Origin: Pedobacter cryoconitis
GTDB lineage: Bacteria; Bacteroidota; Bacteroidia; Sphingobacteriales; Sphingobacteriaceae
Length of the DNA: 64,000 bases
Assembly: GCF_014200595.1 (NCBI RefSeq)
Contig: NZ_JACHCG010000002.1
Coordinates: 620,001-684,000, forward strand
Direction: 5' to 3'
Part shown: positions 52,065 through 59,282 of the stretch, one piece after another
How the letters are laid out: every line of letters begins with the position of its first letter
Position numbering within the stretch: the stretch's first letter is position 1
Made by a program: the position numbers and the translations under genes
The notes under the pieces: model-generated
The model's input: the letters and a program-made list of their open reading frames with translations, nothing else
What the model was told of the DNA's origin: nothing
The model's database searches: none

Positions 52065-52823
52065 TTATCTTTTCTGAAGGACATTTACAATATTAAACAT
52101 CTGCTTCACATCATCAAGGTGGATATCAAAATCAGGATAAGCAACTTTATCAGGATTTAAGGAGTGGCAGGTGATGATCCCGGTTTCAGTATCATGGTTG
52201 GAGATCCTTTTTGCAATAATTCCCATCCTGCGGTGTACAATGACGTAGTCTTTAAATCTGTGGGTATGAAATTTAGAAGTCCATAAATGCTGCTGAATTT
52301 CTCTTCCGGTAGCAATACTTCCATCACTGATACTTTCTTTGGTGTTGTCGTCCATACTGTCACCAACTATTTCAAATGCTCTGTAACTGCCTTTATGATA
52401 TTTGTCCACGATTATTGTATGCTTTGGTAATACTTCTAAATACTCAGGGTCTTTGTAACCGGATAAATAGCCCGCATAAGCATATTCATTAACTAAAGGT
52501 ACGACCATTAAGTACTGTCCTTCTCCCAGGTCTATAAAAGGAGAGTCCGTAAATTCTAAAGGATATTGTATTTCGCCGATTGATCTGGCGTTTGGTTTTG
52601 CACTGATTGCAGTCATTTCCCCCTGACCGGTTTCCAGCCATTCTATATTTAAAGAAAATTCTTTACGTAGTGCGTTTTTAATATCTCCGGAAACCTTCAC
52701 TTTGCCTCTTTCGACATCCGCGAAACTTCCCTGTTTTAATCCAGTAACCACTCCAAACTCCATCTGGGTTTTATTGAGCGATTTTCTGAATATTTTAAGT
52801 CTTTGGTTTTCAGTGTTTTCCAT
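52065..52823 (-). CDS. XRE/S24 LexA-like repressor
   Basis: A 252-residue phage-repressor-type protein. N-terminal helix-turn-helix (TQMEFGVVTGLKQGSFADVE) at residues ~15-60; C-terminal S24 peptidase-like domain with the nucleophile in EIVGDSMDD and a candidate general-base Lys in IIAKRI. An Ala-Gly pair in YAYAGYL resembles the LexA self-cleavage site. It faces a GH108 lysis-type operon across 145 bases with operator-like palindromes, so it likely represses that operon and itself and may be released by DNA damage (inference). Confidence 0.87.
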   Translation of the reverse strand: MENTENQRLKIFRKSLNKTQMEFGVVTGLKQGSFADVERGKVKVSGDIKNALRKEFSLNIEWLETGQGEMTAISAKPNARSIGEIQYPLEFTDSPFIDLGEGQYLMVVPLVNEYAYAGYLSGYKDPEYLEVLPKHTIIVDKYHKGSYRAFEIVGDSMDDNTKESISDGSIATGREIQQHLWTSKFHTHRFKDYVIVHRRMGIIAKRISNHDTETGIITCHSLNPDKVAYPDFDIHLDDVKQMFNIVNVLQKR

Positions 52824-52833
52824 GATTATTTAA

Positions 52834-52884
52834 AGAATATTCTATTTGTGTATTGCAAATATAGAATATTCTATATTATATTTG
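52834..52884. promoter_or_regulatory. Divergent promoters with paired operator-like palindromes
   Basis: AGAATATTCT occurs at 52834-52843 and, as TAGAATATTCTA, at 52862-52873, centres 29 bases apart. A minus-strand -7 box TATATTTG (52856-52863) for the repressor lies between them, and a plus-strand one TATATTTG (52877-52884) for the endolysin operon lies just after the second. Repressor binding would cover both promoters. Confidence 0.65.
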
Positions 52885-52968
52885 TATCGTACAACGAAGT
52901 AAATGTACAAAAAATAGGATTACACAGGAAATAGATAATTAACAAGCATAATATCCGGGGCCGAAAAC

Positions 52969-53532
52969 ATGAGTGATTTTAGAATAGCAGAGCAGTTAAC
53001 AGGAATAAATGAAGGTGGATATGTGAATGATCCGAATGATAAAGGAGGAGAAACTTATGCCGGTATTTCCAGAAATAACTGGTCGGGATGGAGAGGCTGG
53101 CTGATTATTGACGGGCTAAAAGATACAGCAGGTATTTCTGCTGCGCTGATTAACCGGAAAGCAAAAGCCAATGCGCAGTTAACTGAACTGATCTGGTCTT
53201 TTTACAAACAGAATTTCTGGGACATCAATCAGTTGAGCCTGATCCGTGATCAGCAGCTGGCCAATACAGTTTATGATTTCGGGGTGAATTCAGGAACGGT
53301 AAGAGCAGCTAAATATTTACAGGATTCGGTTAACCTGGTTTCTGCGCTGAATCTGGCCACAGATGGTATTATAGGACCTGTAACTATCCAGGCAGTGAAT
53401 ACAAGCGACCCAGCTAAACTTACTTTAATATATAACAGTAAAAGACAGGCTTTTTACAGTTCGATCGCAAAAGGGACACAGGCCAGGTTCCTGAAAAGTT
53501 GGTTAAGCAGGATTAAACCTTATAAAACTTAA
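52969..53532 (+). CDS. GH108 peptidoglycan muramidase (endolysin/TtsA-like)
   Basis: A 187-residue cytoplasmic-looking enzyme with no signal peptide. The GH108 motif EGGYVNDPNDKGGETYAGIS, with the catalytic Glu near residue 15, is at the start; NTVYDFGVNSGTVRAAKYLQ and the C-terminal TDGIIGPVTIQAVN form the peptidoglycan-binding part. The family cuts the glycan backbone of the cell wall; known members are phage endolysins and Salmonella TtsA, needed for typhoid-toxin release. It heads an operon of lysis-type genes; its stop overlaps the next start (TAATG). Confidence 0.92.
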   Translation: MSDFRIAEQLTGINEGGYVNDPNDKGGETYAGISRNNWSGWRGWLIIDGLKDTAGISAALINRKAKANAQLTELIWSFYKQNFWDINQLSLIRDQQLANTVYDFGVNSGTVRAAKYLQDSVNLVSALNLATDGIIGPVTIQAVNTSDPAKLTLIYNSKRQAFYSSIAKGTQARFLKSWLSRIKPYKT

Positions 53533-53924
53533 TGATCATGGAAGAAATACAAAATCCACCAACAGAAACACAAGACATGATAGACAGGAAAGCTGCATGG
53601 ATTGAAAGAATGTTTGACCGGCTGTTTACTGCTGTTCAGCAGAACCCTTTTGCAACGATGCTCCTGCTTTCGGTCGCGATGAACTTCTGGCAATATAGTG
53701 CCCTGAATGAGATGAACCGGCTTCGGATAAAAGATATAACCTCATTAAATGAGAAGATCAACCTGGCTGTCGAGAAAGGGGTACAGCAGGAATTGCCTAA
53801 ACAGCTTGCTCCTTATAAGGAAAAGCAGGATAGCAATAACAAGAAACTGGATACTTCTTTAATCCATTTAAATGGAACGGTAGAATCGGTCAGGAGATAC
53901 ATTAATGAAAATATGGAGAGATGA
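53532..53924 (+). CDS. Single-span membrane protein with coiled coil (holin/i-spanin candidate)
   Basis: A 130-residue protein: cytoplasmic-type N-terminus (~1-40), one membrane span (PFATMLLLSVAMNFWQYSAL, ~38-58), then a helical tail with coiled-coil character (~62-130). The topology fits a single-span holin or an inner-membrane spanin subunit. No family recognised. Both its start and stop overlap neighbours (TAATG, ATGA), so it is translated with the endolysin. A second ATG at 53538 is possible. Confidence 0.7.
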   Translation: MIMEEIQNPPTETQDMIDRKAAWIERMFDRLFTAVQQNPFATMLLLSVAMNFWQYSALNEMNRLRIKDITSLNEKINLAVEKGVQQELPKQLAPYKEKQDSNNKKLDTSLIHLNGTVESVRRYINENMER

Positions 53925-54124
53925 AAAAAATTTTAGTTCTGCTCGGATTACTGTTGCTTACTGGCGTGCTGCCAACAAGGGCTCCTCCGGAAAAAATAGA
54001 ATTTATAGAAATTTCTGATTATCCGGTTAATTCCAAACTGGATAGCATTAATAATACGGTGGATGAGTTGAATGAACTTCTGAAGCAGTTGGCAAACAAA
54101 CAAATTAAACAATCAACTATATAA
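53921..54124 (+). CDS. Small exported helical protein
   Basis: A 67-residue protein with a hydrophobic N-terminal signal (KKILVLLGLLLLTGVLP, no lipobox Cys) and a helical tail with heptad-like spacing (SKLDSINNTVDELNELLKQL). It overlaps the membrane-protein gene by the ATGA motif. Exported or anchored in the inner membrane; could be a spanin partner or antiholin-like regulator. No family recognised. Confidence 0.6.
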   Translation: MKKILVLLGLLLLTGVLPTRAPPEKIEFIEISDYPVNSKLDSINNTVDELNELLKQLANKQIKQSTI

Positions 54125-54140
54125 AAAAAACAATTAAATT

Positions 54141-55493
54141 ATGAGTCAATTCACAACGCAAGCAACAGCAGCTGCACAAGATCAAACGGGTTCCATTACT
54201 GTAAACGGCCAGGTAATTACTTACACGGTAAAAGGTAATATCATCATTTATTCAGATGGTAAAGTTGCGGCGCCTGCTATCACAAGCACAGATTTTCAAA
54301 AGGCTTATGCAACGGCAATTGTGCCGCTGGTAACCCCTCCTGTAATTCCACCAGTAGATCCTCCGGTAGATCCTGATTTCGTGAGCATAGGTACAGGTTC
54401 AGGCCAGCTGATACTGGAACCACTTGCAAACACCAATGTAAAGGTTGTTCCGGGTAATTATGATTACATCTATGTCGAAAAAGCGACTAATGTCAGAATG
54501 GATGCAACAGGAGTGGTTCTAAAAGGCGGATCTATCGATATTGGCCAGGCAGACAATTTAGAATTATGGGGAGCGTCGATTATTGACCAGTCCTACCGCG
54601 CTCTTTCTATTAAAAGCCAGAGTAATGGGATCTATCTGCATGATATCAGCTTTAAAAATGTAGGTAATTATACGATTGCTTATGAAGATAAAACGATATA
54701 TGACGGTACGGACAGTACGGTTTCTAAAGACTGGAAATTTGAACGCCTTACTTTTGAAAATACTGGTTTAGCTTTTAGTGGTGGCGGTGGATTTCAGGAT
54801 GCTGGAATTGAGAGTCTGATGCGAAACTTTAAATTCATTCACTGTACGGTTAAAAATTGTCCTGAAATTTCGGACGTTGTTTATCTGGGAGCAGTAGACG
54901 GCTATGAAATTGCCTGGAATACAATTGATAATGTCAATACACTGTATGATGACCCTAATGCTCCGAACGGTTATCACAATGGTCTTTTCCACGTGACTGG
55001 AAATGGTTCTTTCCATGATAATAAAATTACTAATCACCAGGGAAATGCGATCCGCGCATGGGGTGCTTCTTATGGTACTGAAACCAAAGATATATTAATC
55101 TATAACAATATTGTCTGGAACAGCTGGAAATACTCTGCTTTCGAGTTACAGGTTTTCCCGGAAATGTTTACTTACATGGAAACTTATCCTTCGAGAATGA
55201 AACCAGCTAATGCAAAAGTATATAATAATACTGCTGGTCTTTTAAACAGGTCCCATGACTGGGAAGGGGTAATGATTGACTTGTATCAAACTGGTGGTAC
55301 ACTGGAATTCTACAATAACCTTGGTTTTGAAATGTACAGAGAGAACCCATCGCGTCCGGTAGATGATATGATCAATATGGGCGGCCCTGAAATGATCCGC
55401 AATGAGAACAACCATTATTTCCCTTCAAACCAGCAGGCAGTAGCAGATACGGTCAATTTCGTTTCGCTTTTACCAGGTGTTGGTGCACAATAA
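54141..55493 (+). CDS. Parallel beta-helix protein without signal peptide, copy A
   Basis: A 450-residue protein. Residues 1-60 form a small N-terminal module (DQTGSITVNGQVITYTVKGN), followed by a Pro/Val/Asp linker (~68-80) and a right-handed parallel beta-helix (~85-420) with repeated N-rich turns (NGIYLHDISFKNVG, YNNIVWNSWKYSAFEL, VYNNTAGLLNRSHDW). This fold is typical of pectate lyase-like enzymes and phage tail spikes. It has no signal peptide, membrane span or Tat motif. It is 16 bases after the small exported gene in the lysis-type operon; a close paralogue follows. Confidence 0.82.
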   Translation: MSQFTTQATAAAQDQTGSITVNGQVITYTVKGNIIIYSDGKVAAPAITSTDFQKAYATAIVPLVTPPVIPPVDPPVDPDFVSIGTGSGQLILEPLANTNVKVVPGNYDYIYVEKATNVRMDATGVVLKGGSIDIGQADNLELWGASIIDQSYRALSIKSQSNGIYLHDISFKNVGNYTIAYEDKTIYDGTDSTVSKDWKFERLTFENTGLAFSGGGGFQDAGIESLMRNFKFIHCTVKNCPEISDVVYLGAVDGYEIAWNTIDNVNTLYDDPNAPNGYHNGLFHVTGNGSFHDNKITNHQGNAIRAWGASYGTETKDILIYNNIVWNSWKYSAFELQVFPEMFTYMETYPSRMKPANAKVYNNTAGLLNRSHDWEGVMIDLYQTGGTLEFYNNLGFEMYRENPSRPVDDMINMGGPEMIRNENNHYFPSNQQAVADTVNFVSLLPGVGAQ

Positions 55494-55558
55494 TTAAAAA
55501 TCAGTTCTTCTGGTATCAGCTTTATAATATCAGCTATCAAATTAAAAACAAATAAATT
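55494..55558 (+). repeat. Intergenic leader, partly repeated at 57005-57052
   Basis: The end of this spacer (TATCAGCTATCAAATTAAAA then ACAAATAAATT) resembles the spacer before the lipoprotein gene (AAGCTATCAAATTAAATAAC). The similarity suggests that the leader was copied together with the beta-helix gene. Confidence 0.5.
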
Positions 55559-56902
55559 ATGAGTCAATTCACAGCACAGGCAGCAACAACAGCTGCACAA
55601 GATCAAACAGGTTCTATCACTTTAAACGGCAAGGTAATTACTTACACGGTGAAAGGTAATATCATCATTTATTCGGATGGTAAAGTTGCGGCGCCTGCTA
55701 TTATAAGTACCGATTTTAAAAAAGCTTATGCAACGGCTATTGTGCCGCCGGTAATTCCACCAGTAGACCCTCCGGTAGATCCTGATTTCGTGAGCATAGG
55801 TACGGGTTCAGGTCAGCTGATTCTGGAGCCGCTTGCCAATACCAATGTGAAGATTGTTCCGGGTAATTACAGTTACATCTATGTGGAGAAAGCAACCAAT
55901 GTCAGAATGGATGCAACTGGAGTAGTGTTGAACGGTGGAAGTATCGATATCGGCCAGGCAGACAACTTCGAGTTGTGGGGAGCATTAATTACGGATCAGA
56001 CTTACCGCGCTATTTCTATTGAAAACCATAGCAACGGGATATACCTGCATGATATCAGCTTTAAAAATGTGGGCGACTATACCATTTCTTATCACTACAA
56101 AGGGGTGTATGATGGTACAGATGCATCTGCTTCTAAAGACTGGAAATTGGAGCGGCTTACTTTTGAAAATACGAGTACAGGGTTTCATTGTGATGGCGCA
56201 TTTGCCCCCGAAGGAATTGTAAATCTGATGCGAAACTTTAAATTCCTGAATTGTGTAGTTAAGAATTGCCCGGTTATTGGAAATGTAGTTTATGTTGGAC
56301 AGGCTGATGGTTATGAAATTGCCGGAAATATTGTTGACAATATCAATACAAGATATGATGATCCTAATGCTCCGAACGGCTACCATAATGGTATTTTCCA
56401 TCTGGATGGTAATGGATCGTTCCATGACAATAAAATCACGAACCACCAGGGAAATGCAATTCGTGCATGGGGGGTGTCTTACGGTGCTGAAGTTGAGGAT
56501 ATCTCCATTTACAATAACATCGTTTGGAACAGTTGGAAATATTCTGCTTTTGAGCTTCAGGTTACTCCGGAAATACAGGATTATCTGGCGGCTTATCCTT
56601 CCAGAATTAAACCTGCTAATGCGCAGGTATATAACAATACTGCCGGTCATCTCAACAGATCCCATGACTGGGAAGGGGTAATGATCGATCTGTATCAAAC
56701 TGGTGGTACACTTGAATATTACAACAACCTTGGTTTTGAAATGTACAGAGAGGATGTATCACGTCCGATAGGGGATATGATCAACATGGGCGGGCCACAA
56801 ATGATCCGCAATGAGAATAATCAATACTTCCCTTCACAACAAGAGGCAGTTGCTGATACCGTTACTTTTCTCTCTTTGATCCCAGGTGTTGGTGCACAAT
56901 AA
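55559..56902 (+). CDS. Parallel beta-helix protein without signal peptide, copy B
   Basis: A 447-residue close paralogue of the upstream gene; the two begin alike (MSQFT) and share the N-terminal module, linker and C-terminal end (GVGAQ). Nearly all differences are point changes in the beta-helix: copy B has YSYIYVEK for YDYIYVEK and FENTSTGFHCDGAF where A has FENTGLAFSGGGGF. Both frames are intact, so both are under selection for coding. It also lacks a signal peptide. Start-to-start distance is 1418 bases, consistent with one tandem duplication. Confidence 0.82.
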   Translation: MSQFTAQAATTAAQDQTGSITLNGKVITYTVKGNIIIYSDGKVAAPAIISTDFKKAYATAIVPPVIPPVDPPVDPDFVSIGTGSGQLILEPLANTNVKIVPGNYSYIYVEKATNVRMDATGVVLNGGSIDIGQADNFELWGALITDQTYRAISIENHSNGIYLHDISFKNVGDYTISYHYKGVYDGTDASASKDWKLERLTFENTSTGFHCDGAFAPEGIVNLMRNFKFLNCVVKNCPVIGNVVYVGQADGYEIAGNIVDNINTRYDDPNAPNGYHNGIFHLDGNGSFHDNKITNHQGNAIRAWGVSYGAEVEDISIYNNIVWNSWKYSAFELQVTPEIQDYLAAYPSRIKPANAQVYNNTAGHLNRSHDWEGVMIDLYQTGGTLEYYNNLGFEMYREDVSRPIGDMINMGGPQMIRNENNQYFPSQQEAVADTVTFLSLIPGVGAQ

Positions 56903-57055
56903 ACTATCAGAGTAAAAATTAGTTCATCCGGTCAGGGATATTCAAATATAAGCGCAGAGGGAATAACCCCGGGAGCTTTATATTTCAATAACCTGCACCG
57001 GTTTGACTATCAGCTTATAACATAAGCTATCAAATTAAATAACAAATACATCCTT

Positions 57056-57634
57056 ATGAAAAATATACACCCGAAAACAATTTACCTGTTCATTTGCTCA
57101 TTGCTTATCATCTTATCGGGATGCGGAACTTCCCGTCACGTATTTCGGGCAACGGAAAAGAGCAAACAGGAAACTGCTCAGCAAACTAAAAAGGATACAG
57201 TGAGTTTAACGCTTGATCATTCATTGACTACGATCAGAGAAAAAGCAGATACCATACTGGTTATTCCCGGACAGGTAATTACCACAGACACCTATATTGA
57301 TTATGATGATCTGGTGAATGGGGTAATGGCTATTAAAAGCCCGCTTGCAGAGGTCAGTTTAATTTTAAATCCTGTAACGAAAAAACTTTCGGCCAGAGCC
57401 TTTATCAAGGAGCAGGTGATCCCGCTGAAAATTAATAAAGAGACAGTTATACGAAAAAACTTAACGGTACTATCAAAGAAAAATGAGCTTAGTTTAAATA
57501 CAAACAAAAGTGAAGCTGAACAAACCCTTAAAGAAAAAGAAACCTTAAAATTAAGTACATGGCTTCCTGCTTTGTTGATATTGATTGCCCTGGGATCTGC
57601 TTTTTACTGGATAAGGAATAAAAGCTGGTCATGA
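57056..57634 (+). CDS. Lipoprotein with C-terminal membrane anchor (u-spanin-like)
   Basis: A 192-residue protein. The N-terminus is a lipoprotein signal (LIILSGCGTSRH, lipidated Cys near 23). The middle (~30-165) is charged and partly helical. The C-terminus is one membrane span (WLPALLILIALGSAFYWIRN, ~169-187). A lipid anchor at one end and a span at the other is the u-spanin layout, which joins inner and outer membranes during phage lysis. No family recognised by sequence. It is the last gene of the presumed lysis-type operon. Confidence 0.68.
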   Translation: MKNIHPKTIYLFICSLLIILSGCGTSRHVFRATEKSKQETAQQTKKDTVSLTLDHSLTTIREKADTILVIPGQVITTDTYIDYDDLVNGVMAIKSPLAEVSLILNPVTKKLSARAFIKEQVIPLKINKETVIRKNLTVLSKKNELSLNTNKSEAEQTLKEKETLKLSTWLPALLILIALGSAFYWIRNKSWS

Positions 57635-57743
57635 TCAATTGATTTTTGACAACTCAGCTCAGGGGCGTCTTCCTGCAAAAGAAAATTTCAGATACGTTTC
57701 ATTATTTGCTAGCTTTAATTAATCGTTGTTAACTGGTAGAAAA

Positions 57744-58730
57744 ATGAAACGTATTGCTATTATATTCTGGATGCTTTACATGTTGTTTTTTGCAATCCCA
57801 TTTCCTATGATTTTATATTATACGATCAATAGTGAATATGATATAACTGACCTTAAAGACAAAAATCCGTGGTTAGTACTAAGTGTTTTGGCAATTTCAG
57901 TTCTATTCTGGACAATCCTTCTGGCAGGGTTCTTTCAAAAATGGGTATTAAGCGTTTTTGTGAAAAAGCATCGCCTGGAAAAGCTGCTGGTTAATGGAAT
58001 ACGCCGGGGAGCTAAAATTCTAAGTGTAAGCAAGGTTTCAAAGACGGGCGATAAATATGATGCTTATGAACTGGACTTATCCGTAAATAACCTGGCTGAT
58101 ACAGAAATTGTCCTGCGTAAAGCGAGGGTCACAGATAGCAGACCGTACGAACGTCGGTTTGAGGCAGGCAAAAAAGTTGACTTGCTGATTGATCAGGAAC
58201 TGAAGCATGTTCCATGTTTTATTTTTGCTAGTACTAAGGTGGCTATAAATACAAAAGCTATCCTGCTTGGTGTTTTAGGTTGGTTAACCATGCTTGCCTT
58301 AATCATTGGTTATTATATTTATGCTTATCAGTCTGAAAGCTTTGGTATGGGCTGGCGCTTTATGAGTTTTGCACATCCGCTGATAGTTTGCTCAACGGTA
58401 TTGCTGTTATATCATATTTTAGGAAAAATTGTTTTTAGGATAACAGAGAAAAAACCGGATAAGCTGAACCAGATCAGGTTTAAAGGGAAAAGGGCAGCTG
58501 CAAAAATTGTTAGTGCCCGTCAAACCGGCAGATTGATGAATGCACAGCCAGTAATCCATTTTGAACTTGAATATACTGATGATCACCAGCATAAATATCA
58601 TAAAGGGCTGGAAAAAGTCGTGAATTTGCTTGATCTGAATAGTACTCAGCAGGAGCGTATTGACATTTTTTATCTCAGAGAGGATCCGGAAAGTATTGCT
58701 TTTGCCAGTGATATTAATAAAAAAAGCTAA
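57744..58730 (+). CDS. Membrane protein with duplicated soluble domain
   Basis: A 328-residue protein starting at ATG 57744 (a TTG at 57726 is less likely). Two spans at ~8-28 and ~45-65 are followed by a soluble domain (~80-160), two more spans (~180-200, ~220-240) and a second soluble domain (~245-325). The two soluble parts look alike (RRGAKILSVSKVSKTGDKY and KRAAAKIVSARQTGRLMNA, each followed by a beta-rich stretch), like DUF3592-type repeats. No function known. It may or may not belong to the operon above; the gap is 109 bases. Confidence 0.65.
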   Translation: MKRIAIIFWMLYMLFFAIPFPMILYYTINSEYDITDLKDKNPWLVLSVLAISVLFWTILLAGFFQKWVLSVFVKKHRLEKLLVNGIRRGAKILSVSKVSKTGDKYDAYELDLSVNNLADTEIVLRKARVTDSRPYERRFEAGKKVDLLIDQELKHVPCFIFASTKVAINTKAILLGVLGWLTMLALIIGYYIYAYQSESFGMGWRFMSFAHPLIVCSTVLLLYHILGKIVFRITEKKPDKLNQIRFKGKRAAAKIVSARQTGRLMNAQPVIHFELEYTDDHQHKYHKGLEKVVNLLDLNSTQQERIDIFYLREDPESIAFASDINKKS

Positions 58731-58735
58731 ACACA

Positions 58736-58816
58736 ATGAAAAAGATATTTATCTTATTTATTTGCGGCAGTTTATTTTTAAGCTATAAGCCAGTATCAAA
58801 AGGTCTGATTTTTTAA
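58736..58816 (+). CDS. Possible 26-residue exported peptide or gene remnant
   Basis: ATG 58736 to TAA 58816 encodes MKKIFILFICGSLFLSYKPV and six more residues. It reads as a signal peptide with almost nothing after it. It is 5 bases behind the previous stop, so translation is plausible, but it may be the stump of a lost secreted protein. Confidence 0.3.
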   Translation: MKKIFILFICGSLFLSYKPVSKGLIF

Positions 58817-58818
58817 CT

Positions 58819-58857
58819 AATGGCGGAGATGATAAATCTTCTCCTTTGCCATTTTAG
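58819..58857 (+). terminator. Imperfect terminator-like hairpin
   Basis: AATGGCGGAGA and TCTCCTTTGCCATT pair with a small bulge. It follows the membrane-protein gene and the 26-residue frame and ends with a short T run. Confidence 0.5.
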
Positions 58858-58881
58858 CTATTACGATGTCAAATACTTTTA

Positions 58882-59157
58882 TTATTGCTTATTCACGAAG
58901 ATGCCTCTGAAAGCAGACCAGCACGCATTCTTTATATCAATAGGAAGTGCGTCTTTTACATAAAATTGAATACCGTTTTCATCGTAGAAATAACGGAAAT
59001 AATTTCCTAGTCTATCTGGTTTCTCACCCGTATGAATATTTTCACGATTAACCAGCCAACGAGAGTAAGTTACTTCAACGCCATTCAATGCATCCTCAAG
59101 ATCTTTAATCTTACCAGAATTCTTGTCGCTGTTAATCATATCACTATAGTCTTTCAT
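58882..59157 (-). CDS. Small hypothetical protein
   Basis: A 91-residue soluble protein with no recognised domain (LGNYFRYFYDENGIQFYVKD, CWSAFRGIFVNKQ). ATG 59157 is chosen, although the frame is open to 59229, because a -7 box lies between. It may be a recent or lineage-specific gene; nothing about its role is visible. No overlap with neighbours. Confidence 0.5.
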   Translation of the reverse strand: MKDYSDMINSDKNSGKIKDLEDALNGVEVTYSRWLVNRENIHTGEKPDRLGNYFRYFYDENGIQFYVKDALPIDIKNACWSAFRGIFVNKQ

Positions 59158-59178
59158 ATCAAATATCCATTTAATTGG

Positions 59179-59186
59179 CAAAGATA
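59179..59186 (-). promoter_or_regulatory. -7 promoter box of the small hypothetical gene
   Basis: TATCTTTG on the minus strand fits TAnnTTTG and lies 21 bases before ATG 59157. Confidence 0.45.
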
Positions 59187-59232
59187 CGGAATATAAAAGG
59201 GTTAAGAGACTATTGCTTAGATTGGCCATTTA

Positions 59233-59266
59233 ATCCTGCTCAAATCTGGGGGGATTTGAGCAGGAT
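59233..59266 (-). terminator. Strong hairpin after the fucosidase gene
   Basis: ATCCTGCTCAAATC and GATTTGAGCAGGAT form a perfect 14-bp stem around a 6-base loop, 16 bases after the fucosidase stop. The T run after it is short. Confidence 0.65.
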
Positions 59267-59282
59267 AGGGTTATTAAATTGG

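Noticed and set aside
55985..56698. Long minus-strand open frame (237 codons) opposite beta-helix copy B
   Set aside because: It lies wholly inside a clear plus-strand gene, and its sequence is the antisense of the repeats; only a weaker counterpart exists opposite copy A.
52065..57634. Complete prophage
   Set aside because: No integrase, terminase, portal, capsid or tail gene is present on either side; only repressor and lysis-type genes occur.
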